A stretch of DNA of 9,244 bases, taken from positions 1 through 9,244 of the forward strand of contig MGSR01000135.1 of NCBI GenBank assembly GCA_001798565.1, read 5' to 3'. The notes below the pieces were generated by a model. That model was given only the letters and a program-made list of their open reading frames with translations, was not told the DNA's origin and did no database searches. Position 1 is the stretch's first letter. Every line of letters begins with the position of its first letter. Below are positions 1 to 5,621 of this stretch, in pieces. The DNA comes from Deltaproteobacteria bacterium RIFCSPLOWO2_12_FULL_60_16 (GTDB taxonomy: Bacteria > Desulfobacterota > Binatia > UBA9968). Made by a program: the position numbers and the translations under genes.

Positions 1-252
1 CACATGCAAGAAGCCCTCGGCGCCGGCCCCGCCGGACTTGTTTACCACAATCAGCGGCCGGGGCGAGAGCTTGTGCTTGTCGTTGAGGCCGGCGATGAGA
101 CGGGCCATCTGGTCGGCGCCGCCGCCGGTTCCTGCGGGAATGACAAACTCGACGGGCTTGGTCGGCTCCCACGCCTGGGAGACGCCGCCCGGCGATAACA
201 CGGTAAAGACAGCGAGCGCTAAAAGCGCTCGATAGAGAATTCTTCTACTCAT
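1..252 (-). CDS. TctC/Bug-family periplasmic solute-binding protein, N-terminal part (cut by window edge)
   Basis: Receptor of a tripartite tricarboxylate transporter: it binds a small organic acid in the periplasm and passes it to TctA/TctB membrane subunits, which are not visible here. I read 84 codons from an ATG at 252-250 to the left edge. Residues 1-26 look like a signal peptide: MSRR, then a hydrophobic stretch and a small-residue region ending near SQA. The mature start carries the family pattern WEPTKPVEFVIPAGTGGGAD, then QMAR and VNKSGGAGAEGF, which are typical TctC N-lobe ligand-loop motifs. An ideal AGGAGG lies at 260-265, seven bases before the ATG, which fixes the start. The next gene upstream on this strand is the rhomboid, 145 bp away, so co-transcription is possible but not shown. 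The family is highly paralogous and the ligand cannot be read from this part. Confidence 0.9.
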   Translation of the reverse strand, partial: MSRRILYRALLALAVFTVLSPGGVSQAWEPTKPVEFVIPAGTGGGADQMARLIAGLNDKHKLSPRPLIVVNKSGGAGAEGFLHV

Positions 253-397
253 AACCATTCCTCCTTCCAAAATAAGGACGTCGAACCCACGATTGAGCAA
301 AGCCTGTTTTCCCCTTCTACCGGGAACTTGCCTTAACCTCATTGGCCGCTTTCCCATACCAGATAACGTTAACGCGTTGCAAGTGCTATCTCCTACT

Positions 398-1081
398 TTA
401 GGAGTAGCGAAAATGGCCCTTGCGCCGGTGCTTGCGAAAGAGAAGAATCAACACCAGGCCCGCCGCGAATCCGCCGATGTGCGCGGCATAGGCTACCCCT
501 CCCGCCGTTGGATCTATAGGAGCCAACGCCTGATTGAGTAGCTGCAGGCCGATCCAAAAGAGGAGCAGGACCCACGCCGGAACGTAGATGATGCGGATAA
601 AAAAGCCGAGCGTCACCAGGGTCTGGACCCTGGCGTGCGGAAAAAGCACCAGGTAAGCCCCGAGCACTCCCGAGACGGCGCCCGAGGCGCCGATGGTGGG
701 AACCGTCGAAGCGGCATTAAAGGCGAGATGGGCGGCTGCGGCCGCCAAACCGGTAATCAGATAAAAAAGGATGAAGCGCAGGTGCCCCATGCTGTCTTCG
801 ATGTTGTTGCCGAAGATCCAGAGGTAGAGCATGTTGCCTATCACGTGCATCCAGCCGCCGTGCAAGAACATGGAGGTGACGAGGGTGAAATAGCCGCCCG
901 TGCCCGGGATAAACGACCCGGTGACGGCGGCCGGCACCATGCCCATCTGGTAGATCAGGCTCTCGAGCAGCCTGGGATCGAGGGAAAGCTCGTAGAAGAA
1001 AACCGCCGCGTTGGCGAGGATCAGCGCGATAGTGACGAGCGGCCACAGGACCGTGGGATTATCGTCGCGAAGCGGAATCAA
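398..1081 (-). CDS. Rhomboid-family intramembrane serine protease
   Basis: A 227-residue polytopic inner-membrane protease of the rhomboid family (S54), which cuts transmembrane segments of substrate proteins. The catalytic dyad is visible: Ser133 in GASG (131-134) and His201 in AAHIGGF. The oxyanion and structural residues His74, His79 and Asn83 are in HGGWMHVIGNM. About six hydrophobic helices are separated by short loops, with an L1-loop-like insertion between the first two, and the C-terminus is basic (RKHRRKGHFRYS). No extra soluble domain is present, so this is the compact bacterial form. The start is TTG at 1081-1079; an in-frame stop lies two codons upstream, and MIPLRDDNPT is the usual N-terminus of this subfamily. 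GAGG sits unusually close, one base before the TTG. A promoter lies just upstream at 1107-1135. The substrate is unknown. Confidence 0.93.
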   Translation of the reverse strand: MIPLRDDNPTVLWPLVTIALILANAAVFFYELSLDPRLLESLIYQMGMVPAAVTGSFIPGTGGYFTLVTSMFLHGGWMHVIGNMLYLWIFGNNIEDSMGHLRFILFYLITGLAAAAAHLAFNAASTVPTIGASGAVSGVLGAYLVLFPHARVQTLVTLGFFIRIIYVPAWVLLLFWIGLQLLNQALAPIDPTAGGVAYAAHIGGFAAGLVLILLFRKHRRKGHFRYS

Positions 1082-1106
1082 ACCTCAACACCCATGGAAT
1101 GATGCG

Positions 1107-1135
1107 CTTCTATAGCGCCGACAGTATGATGTCAA
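1107..1135 (-). promoter_or_regulatory. Probable sigma-70 promoter of the rhomboid gene
   Basis: On the minus strand a perfect -35 box TTGACA (1135-1130) is followed either by TATAGA (1114-1109, spacer 15) or by TAGAAG (1112-1107, spacer 17). Transcription would begin near 1100 and leave a leader of only about 20 bases before the TTG at 1081, which agrees with the chosen start. Seen by eye only. Confidence 0.55.
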
Positions 1136-1190
1136 GAAAAATGTCTCCTAGTACAGCGTTTGTGCCGTGATTGAGATAACTTAAGGATAA

Positions 1191-1213
1191 AACCAAGAAA
1201 AACCAAGAAAAAC
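1191..1213. repeat. Short tandem repeat, 10-bp unit AACCAAGAAA (2.3 copies)
   Basis: Two exact 10-bp copies plus three bases lie in an A-rich stretch between the divergent rhomboid and dapL genes. The period is close to one helical turn, so an A-tract bend upstream of the dapL promoter region is possible. No function can be assigned. Confidence 0.6.
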
Positions 1214-1215
1214 AG

Positions 1216-1242
1216 TTGTCAAAAAAGGAAAAAACATGTAAA
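1216..1242 (+). promoter_or_regulatory. Candidate promoter for dapL-folK
   Basis: TTGTCA (1216-1221, 5 of 6 to the -35 consensus) is followed after 15 bases by TGTAAA (1237-1242), or after 16 bases by GTAAAA. The spacing is short and the -10 match is moderate. Its place, about 35 bases before the dapL start and just after the A-rich tandem repeat, is the main argument for it. Confidence 0.3.
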
Positions 1243-1276
1243 AGGGTGCGATTTTCCGTTGGGAGAGGTTTAAGAA

Positions 1277-2449
1277 TTGCCGTTTGCCATCAAGAAAGCT
1301 CAAAGAATCAATGAGTTGCCTCCCTACCTCTTTGCCGAGATCGACCGTAGAAAAAGAGCGGTGCAGGCCCGCGGGGTCGATCTCATCGACCTGGGCGTCG
1401 GAGACCCGGACATCCCCACACCGGCGAAAATCGTCGAAAAGCTCATGGAGGCCGCCTCCAGGCCGGTGAATCACCGTTATCCCAGCAGCGCCGGCCTTCT
1501 CGAGTTTCGCCAGGCGGTAGCGGACTGGTACCAGCGCCGCTTCGCCGTCAAGCTGGACCCGGTCACGGAGGTAGTTTCCCTGATCGGCTCAAAAGAGGGG
1601 ATCGCCAACATGGCGCTAGGGTTCGTCGATCCCGGGGATATCGTGTTAGTGGCCAGCCCCTGCTACCCGGTCTATCACATCGGCACTTCTTTCTGCGGCG
1701 GGAAAAACTATTTCCTTCCTCTGACGATGGCGAATCGTTTTCTTCCCGATCTGGACGCGATCCCCGCCGAGGTGGCGCGGCAGGCGAAGATGCTCTGGAT
1801 CAACTACCCCAATAACCCGACGGCCGCTGTGGCGGAAAAGAATTTTTTTGCCAGGGTCGTCGAGTTCGCCAGCCGCCATAACATCATAGTCTGCCATGAC
1901 GCGGCCTACACGGAAATGGGCTTCGACGGCTACCGCCCGATGAGCTTTCTCGAGGTCGACGGGGCCAGGGAGGTCGGAATCGAATTCCACTCGCTCTCCA
2001 AGACATTCAACATGACCGGCTGGCGTATCGGGATGGCGGTGGGCAATCCGGATCTGGTGGCCGGCCTGGCCCAGGTCAAGTCCAACGTGGACTCCGGTAT
2101 TTTCCAGGCGGTCCAGGAAGCGGCGATCGAGGCCCTGCGGCTCGGCGACCAGATCATCGAGCCGTCGAGAAAAATCTACCAGGAAAGGCGTGACATCCTG
2201 GTCTCCGGACTGCACGGAGCAGGCTTCGACTGCGAAAGGCCCCGGGCGACATTCTATGTCTGGGTCGCCGTGCCCAAGGGGCTCACCTCGGCTCAGTGCA
2301 CGACCAAGCTGCTCGATGAGGCCGGGATTGTCACCACGCCGGGGAACGGCTTCGGCGAGGCGGGAGAAGGCTACGTCCGATTTACCGTTTGCGTCGACAA
2401 AGAACGATTGAAGGAGGTTACGGACAGAATCCGTCAGGTCAGATTTTAG
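1277..2449 (+). CDS. dapL: LL-diaminopimelate aminotransferase (PLP fold-type I)
   Basis: Converts tetrahydrodipicolinate plus glutamate directly to LL-diaminopimelate and 2-oxoglutarate in the cytoplasm, a one-step route to lysine and meso-DAP that bypasses the acyl-DAP pathway. At 390 residues it has the usual length. Visible class I/II aminotransferase features are: DLGVGDPDIPTP (38-49), the Tyr130 region, NYPNNPT (176-182) with the cofactor-contacting Asn180, Asp208 in CHDAAY (206-211), the PLP lysine Lys242 in SLSKTFNMTGWR, and Arg250. The opening LPPYLFAEIDRRK and HRYPSSAGLLEFR are typical of DapL rather than of generic aspartate aminotransferases. The start is TTG at 1277, eight bases after GGGAGAGG (1261-1268). 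folK follows after 32 bp, so the two are probably co-transcribed. A related aminotransferase with another substrate cannot be excluded from sequence alone. Confidence 0.87.
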   Translation: MPFAIKKAQRINELPPYLFAEIDRRKRAVQARGVDLIDLGVGDPDIPTPAKIVEKLMEAASRPVNHRYPSSAGLLEFRQAVADWYQRRFAVKLDPVTEVVSLIGSKEGIANMALGFVDPGDIVLVASPCYPVYHIGTSFCGGKNYFLPLTMANRFLPDLDAIPAEVARQAKMLWINYPNNPTAAVAEKNFFARVVEFASRHNIIVCHDAAYTEMGFDGYRPMSFLEVDGAREVGIEFHSLSKTFNMTGWRIGMAVGNPDLVAGLAQVKSNVDSGIFQAVQEAAIEALRLGDQIIEPSRKIYQERRDILVSGLHGAGFDCERPRATFYVWVAVPKGLTSAQCTTKLLDEAGIVTTPGNGFGEAGEGYVRFTVCVDKERLKEVTDRIRQVRF

Positions 2450-2481
2450 CAGGCATCCTGGGGGATTTATCCTGAAGGACT

Positions 2482-2973
2482 GTGCCCCATCAGGTCTACA
2501 TAGCCATCGGCTCGAACCTGGGGAAGAAGAAGGAGAACTACCTCGAGGCCCATACCCGGATCGCCAAGCTCCCCGACACCAAGATCGTCAAGGAGTCTTC
2601 CCTCTATGAGAGCCAGCCTTTGGGCGATTCCAAGGAATGGTACGTCAACGGGGTGATCGAGCTCGCGACCGAGCTCAAGCCCGAGATGCTGCTGAAAAAA
2701 TGCAAGAATATCGAGCGGGCGATGGGCCGGAAGAAGGTCCGCAAAAAGTGGGGGGCGCGCATCATCGATCTGGATATCCTCCTGTACGACACTCTCAGTC
2801 TGGAGAAGAAAAATCTCAAGATTCCCCATCCGGAGCTGCCCAACCGCAAGTTCGTTCTGATCCCCCTGAGCGAGATCGCGCCTCAGGTGGTCCACCCCGT
2901 GCTGGGAGCGACGATCTCGGAGCTTCTGGTAAGCGTCAAGGATGACAAACGAGTCAGTCTCCTGAGGCTCTAG
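2482..2973 (+). CDS. folK: 6-hydroxymethyl-7,8-dihydropterin pyrophosphokinase (HPPK)
   Basis: Transfers pyrophosphate from ATP to 6-hydroxymethyl-7,8-dihydropterin, the step before dihydropteroate synthase in folate synthesis; cytoplasmic and soluble. The 163 residues match the family length. Family motifs are in order: AIGSNLG (8-14), SSLYES (39-44), the loop around VNGVIEL (55-61), KWGARIIDLDILLYD (89-103) with the metal-binding acidic pair Asp96 and Asp98, and PHPELPNRKFVLIPL (115-129). The start is GTG at 2482; AAGGA at 2475-2479 is only two bases away, so initiation may be modest, but the N-terminus aligns well with the family. It sits 32 bp after dapL and 40 bp before the YHS-like gene, in an operon-like run. 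Many folK loci also hold folP or folB; neither is seen here. Confidence 0.93.
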   Translation: MPHQVYIAIGSNLGKKKENYLEAHTRIAKLPDTKIVKESSLYESQPLGDSKEWYVNGVIELATELKPEMLLKKCKNIERAMGRKKVRKKWGARIIDLDILLYDTLSLEKKNLKIPHPELPNRKFVLIPLSEIAPQVVHPVLGATISELLVSVKDDKRVSLLRL

Positions 2974-3013
2974 CCTGGCGCCCGGAAAGGGGCGGGATGG
3001 AAAGGCGATTCCG

Positions 3014-3262
3014 TTGCTCCTTCGGCTGCTATTTTTCTTCGTTCTGTCCTATCTCATCTTCGCCTTCGTGAGGGTGATGCTCTCGTGGCTCCGGCGGCAG
3101 GGCGGTGGCGGCTCCCGGGAGCGCCCGGAAAAAGCGGAGGAGATGGTCTTGGATCCCCAATGCCGGAGCTACCTGCCGAAAGGAGAGGCGATTCCCCGCG
3201 GCGGCCACTACTTTTGCAGCGAGGAGTGCGCCAAGATTTACTTGAGCAAGGGCGCAGGATGA
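3014..3262 (+). CDS. Small membrane-anchored YHS/TRASH-like cysteine-motif protein
   Basis: An 82-residue protein. Residues 2-24 form one hydrophobic segment (LLRLLFFFVLSYLIFAFV), followed by a basic flank and a Gly-rich linker (27-34). The C-terminal part reads DPQCRSYLPKGEAI (47-60) then GGHYFCSEECAKIYL (63-77). The pattern C50, then FCSEEC with C68 and C72, resembles YHS/TRASH metal-binding modules and the small PP0621-like proteins (DP-C...yFCS..C...Y). A single-pass protein with a cytoplasmic metal-binding tail is the simplest reading; the metal and role are unknown. The start is TTG at 3014 with AAGG about nine bases upstream; a slightly earlier rare start is possible. It ends two bases before a dispersed repeat and is probably the last gene of the dapL-folK run. 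Confidence 0.68.
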   Translation: MLLRLLFFFVLSYLIFAFVRVMLSWLRRQGGGGSRERPEKAEEMVLDPQCRSYLPKGEAIPRGGHYFCSEECAKIYLSKGAG

Positions 3263-3264
3263 TG

Positions 3265-3351
3265 CTTCGACAGGCTTCGCCACAAGCGCTCAGCCGACCG
3301 GCTCAGCACGAGCGGTTGCCAAGGCCGGACCTGTCCTGAGCGGAGTCGAAG
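3265..3351. repeat. Dispersed inverted repeat with CTTCGAC termini (copy 1)
   Basis: An 87-bp unit fills the whole gap between the YHS-like gene (stop at 3262) and coxG (start at 3353). It begins CTTCGACAGG (3265-3274) and ends GTCGAAG (3345-3351), so the outer 7 bp are a perfect inverted repeat. The right arm, CCTGAGCGGAGTCGAAG, read in reverse gives CTTCGACTCCGCTCAGG. Inside is a smaller hairpin (CCG-CTC facing GAG-CGG, about 3298-3315). The related motif TGAGCCTGTCGAAG recurs at 6763-6776. This is a dispersed, REP-like intergenic element with no coding capacity. Confidence 0.75.
3342..3345 (+). promoter_or_regulatory. Ribosome binding site of coxG supplied by the repeat
   Basis: GGAG at 3342-3345 lies seven bases before the coxG ATG at 3353 and is the only well-placed Shine-Dalgarno sequence. 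It falls inside the conserved right arm of the CTTCGAC repeat, so the repeat provides the translation signal. A second purine patch, GAAGG, abuts the ATG and is too close to work. Confidence 0.55.
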
Positions 3352-3352
3352 G

Positions 3353-3814
3353 ATGATTTTTGAGGGAAAAATTGAATTGAGAGCCGCCCGGGTCAAAACG
3401 TGGGATTTCCTGATGGACATCAACCGCTTTTCATCCTGTCTGCCGGGCCTGGAAAAGGTCATGCCGGTCGATGAGCGCACCTTCGACGGCGTTATGGGGG
3501 CGACCGTGGGTCCGATTTCCGGGAAGTTCAACTTCCGCGCCGCGATCGTGGAGAGCAGCGCCCCGCGGCAGCTGGTGGTGCAAACCGAGGGCACGGATTC
3601 CGTCACCAAGAGCGCGATGCATGTGCGAATGGCCGTGACTTTGACGGAGCCCGTTGAAAACCGGACGGAATTGGGCTATCACGCCAGCGTCGAAATCAAG
3701 GGCAGGCTGGCGATTCTCGGCGACATGGTTTTACGGGCGACGGCGGTCTTGCTGCTGGAGGAATTTTCCCGGCGGCTGCGCAAACAATTGGAAGAAAACT
3801 CCGGGGGTGTTTAA
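3353..3814 (+). CDS. CoxG-like SRPBCC-family protein
   Basis: A 153-residue protein of the carbon monoxide dehydrogenase subunit G (CoxG) branch of the SRPBCC/START-like fold, which forms a hydrophobic ligand pocket. In carboxydotrophs CoxG is linked to maturation or membrane attachment of CO dehydrogenase; many homologues lie outside cox clusters and have no known role. Visible are the opening FEGKIELRAARVKTWDFLMD, the typical CLPG (29-32) followed by LEKV, the beta strands MGATVGPISGKFNF and ELGYHASVEIKGRLAILG, and a C-terminal amphipathic helix with FSRRLRKQLEE. There is no transmembrane tail, unlike longer CoxG proteins. No coxM/S/L genes are in the window; the next gene is a GMC oxidoreductase 128 bp on. 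The last Val codon and the TAA stop lie inside the first unit of the 9-bp array. Confidence 0.82.
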   Translation: MIFEGKIELRAARVKTWDFLMDINRFSSCLPGLEKVMPVDERTFDGVMGATVGPISGKFNFRAAIVESSAPRQLVVQTEGTDSVTKSAMHVRMAVTLTEPVENRTELGYHASVEIKGRLAILGDMVLRATAVLLLEEFSRRLRKQLEENSGGV

Positions 3815-3922
3815 ATCGTTCAAGTCGTTCAATTCGTCAGACTAAACTGGCGGCTGATCACTGATCGCAGAGAGTTGCTTCTTACGGTTTGAACCTTTTG
3901 AACATTTTGAACTGCTTGCAAC
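3809..3922. repeat. 9-bp unit array 1, inverted halves around a 51-bp centre
   Basis: Left half: three 9-bp units of form GTTYAANNC starting at 3809, 3818 and 3827. Right half: units carrying TTGAAC at 3889-3894, 3898-3903 and 3907-3912, again at exact 9-bp steps, plus a degenerate fourth (GCTTGCAAC, 3914-3922). The halves are reverse-complementary, so three 6-bp helices separated by 3-base interruptions can form, with the centre (3836-3886) as loop. The centre contains GCTGATCACTGATC, itself a short direct and palindromic repeat. The array overlaps the coxG stop codon and ends 20 bp before the GMC start. Confidence 0.85.
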
Positions 3923-3942
3923 GGGGCGTTGACGCGTAGGTT

Positions 3943-5454
3943 ATGGCAGACAACTATGATGCGATCGTTGTGGGAGGCGGCTCGGCGGGATGCGCGGCGG
4001 CCGCCAGGCTCTCCGAAGACCCTAAGCGCCGAGTGCTGCTCCTCGAGGCCGGCCCGGATCCCCAGCCCATACCGGACATCGTCTCGGACGCCTCCAAGCA
4101 GGTGCGCCTGCTGCTGGAGTCTCCGTACGTGAACATGTACCCGACGCAGCGCAATCTGGATCGCAGCGTCTTTTACTCCCTGGCGGGCCGGATCATGGGC
4201 GGAGGCTCGTCGGTCAATGTCATGTCGGTTCTGCGCCCGACGAGATCCGATCTCGACACCTGGGCCAAGCTCGGCAACCCCGGCTGGTCCTACGAGAAGG
4301 TGCTGCCGGTTTTAAAGAGAATCGAGGCGGACCAGGACTATCCCGACAGCCCGCTGCACGGCCGGGACGGCCCGCTCTATATCAGGCGCCCCTTTACCTT
4401 TGATACGCCCGCCTCCGGTCCGGTCCAGGCGTTCATCGAGAGCGCGGTGAAGATGCATCTCCCTCTTTGCCCCGACCTGAATGTTCCCGATCCTTACGGA
4501 GTCTGCCTGGCCCCCTACAATGTCAAGAACGGCAAGAGGCAATCCACCGTGGTCGCCTATCTCGATCCCGCGCGCGCCCGGCCGAACCTGACCGTTATCG
4601 CCGAGGCTCAGGTGCGCTCCTTGCAGCTCGCCGGGCTCAAGGCCGAGGGGGTCCGTTACGAAAAGGACGGAAAGAGCCAGATCGCTTTGGCAGACGAGAT
4701 CGCGCTGAGCGCGGGGGTTTATCACACGCCGCAAATTCTGATGCTCTCGGGCATCGGCGCTCCGGCGGAGATGGAGAGGCACGGGATTCGAGTGGCGCAC
4801 CGCCTGGACGGCGTCGGCGAAAACTACCAGGACCACGCCGTGGTCTACATGACCTTCGAGGGAACCAAGGCGTCGCAAGAGGACTGGATCATTCCGCGCT
4901 TCCGCCTGGTTATCAAGTGCCACCCGATCGGCGACTGCGGCAATTTCCACATCGTGATGCGGCCGCCGACGGAGGTTGCCGGCCTCAAGCGGATGATGCC
5001 GGTATCGGCCCATCTGCTGGAACAGCGAAGCCGGGGCCGGCTGTTTCTCAAAAATGCGGACCCGAACGAATTTCCCGGGATCGATCCGCGCATGCTGGAA
5101 GATCCCGGGGATGTCAAGGCGATGGTGTCGGCCATGGAATTTATCGCCCGGCTGGTTCACAGCGAGCCGGCGAGCGCATACTACGGGCCGCTGTTCCAGC
5201 CCGGTCCGGGAGAGGATTGGGGAAAATTCGCCCGCTCCACCTATGACAGCTACCACCACGGCGTCGGCACCTGCATGATGGGCCCGGCCGCCGATAAGAT
5301 GGCAGTGGTGGACGAGCGGCTGCGCGTGCACGGCATCGCCAACCTCTGGGTCGGGGACGCCTCGATCATGCCGACGGTCACGCACGCCAACACGAATCTG
5401 ACCGCGATCATGATCGGCGAGCGGCTGGCGGATTTTATAAAAGAGAATGCGTAG
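3943..5454 (+). CDS. GMC-family FAD-dependent oxidoreductase (choline dehydrogenase-like)
   Basis: A 503-residue flavoprotein of the glucose-methanol-choline family, oxidising an alcohol-type substrate that I cannot name. The N-terminal FAD Rossmann motif is VVGGGSAGCAAAARL (9-23), with Glu35 in LLLEAG for the ADP ribose. AGRIMGGGSSVN (81-92) is the first GMC signature. The second signature, SAGVYHTPQILMLSGIG, is intact at 256-272. The C-terminal active site holds His439 in HGVGTCMMG and Asn483 in NTNLTAIMIGE, matching the His/Asn pair of choline-oxidase-like members. There is no signal peptide, so it is probably cytoplasmic. It is slightly shorter than typical BetA-type enzymes, mainly in the substrate domain. 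ATG 3943 is the only plausible start, with an in-frame stop two codons upstream and only a weak AGG before it. Both sides are flanked by 9-bp repeat arrays. Confidence 0.92.
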   Translation: MADNYDAIVVGGGSAGCAAAARLSEDPKRRVLLLEAGPDPQPIPDIVSDASKQVRLLLESPYVNMYPTQRNLDRSVFYSLAGRIMGGGSSVNVMSVLRPTRSDLDTWAKLGNPGWSYEKVLPVLKRIEADQDYPDSPLHGRDGPLYIRRPFTFDTPASGPVQAFIESAVKMHLPLCPDLNVPDPYGVCLAPYNVKNGKRQSTVVAYLDPARARPNLTVIAEAQVRSLQLAGLKAEGVRYEKDGKSQIALADEIALSAGVYHTPQILMLSGIGAPAEMERHGIRVAHRLDGVGENYQDHAVVYMTFEGTKASQEDWIIPRFRLVIKCHPIGDCGNFHIVMRPPTEVAGLKRMMPVSAHLLEQRSRGRLFLKNADPNEFPGIDPRMLEDPGDVKAMVSAMEFIARLVHSEPASAYYGPLFQPGPGEDWGKFARSTYDSYHHGVGTCMMGPAADKMAVVDERLRVHGIANLWVGDASIMPTVTHANTNLTAIMIGERLADFIKENA

Positions 5455-5464
5455 CATCGAAGTG

Positions 5465-5536
5465 GTTCAAAACGTTCAAGACGTTTAAACCGTTTAAGCC
5501 GTTTAACTATTTGAACGATTTGAACGAATTGAACGA
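5465..5536. repeat. 9-bp unit array 2, eight units with inverted halves
   Basis: Eight exact 9-bp units without gaps. Five are in GTTYAANNC orientation (from 5465, 5474, 5483, 5492 and 5501) and three contain TTGAAC (units from 5510, 5519 and 5528). The junction folds as a stem of three 7-bp helices (5500-5506 with 5511-5517, 5491-5497 with 5520-5526, 5482-5488 with 5529-5535) around the tetraloop CTAT (5507-5510). Each helix has one T opposite G, which pairs as U-G in plus-strand RNA. It begins 10 bp after the GMC stop codon and could act as a 3' RNA structure or weak terminator. Confidence 0.88.
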
Positions 5537-5543
5537 GGACGTT

Positions 5544-5621
5544 GTGGTTGAACTCAAGGCCGGGGATATTATCCGGGAGATCAAGCGGGCCGCGATCCGG
5601 AAATGCCGGCGCAGTTCATAG
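5544..5621 (+). CDS. Possible 25-codon leader ORF overlapping the EamA start
   Basis: GTG at 5544 opens a short frame that begins MVELKAGDIIREIKRAA, ends CRRSS and stops at TAG 5619-5621. GAGGA at 5535-5539, at the end of the 9-bp array, is four bases before it. It overlaps the first codons of the EamA gene (ATG 5603) in another frame, an arrangement seen in translational coupling, and the EamA gene itself has no good ribosome binding site. It may also be the remnant N-terminus of a lost gene, or chance. I do not recognise the peptide. Confidence 0.25.
   Translation: MVELKAGDIIREIKRAAIRKCRRSS

Noticed and set aside
365..378. AACGTTAACGCGTT quasi-palindrome upstream of the tctC-like gene
   Set aside because: A GTTAAC core alone is too short to call an operator, and no promoter of comparable quality could be aligned with it.
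635..1102. 155-codon plus-strand frame opposite the rhomboid gene
   Set aside because: The rhomboid catalytic residues are all present on the minus strand; the plus frame is low-complexity charged sequence.
2979..2994. CGCCC / GGGCG hairpin between folK and the YHS-like gene
   Set aside because: Only a 5-bp stem and no T-tract; the 40-bp gap is better read as an operon spacer.
4312..5457. 381-codon open frame on the minus strand
   Set aside because: It is fully antisense to the GMC gene, whose motifs are intact; the translation is Arg/His/Gly-rich with no domain, as expected for a GC-rich shadow frame.
5465..5536. CRISPR-like array
   Set aside because: Units are 9 bp, contiguous and inverted at the centre; there are no spacers, no 25-40 bp repeats and no cas genes.
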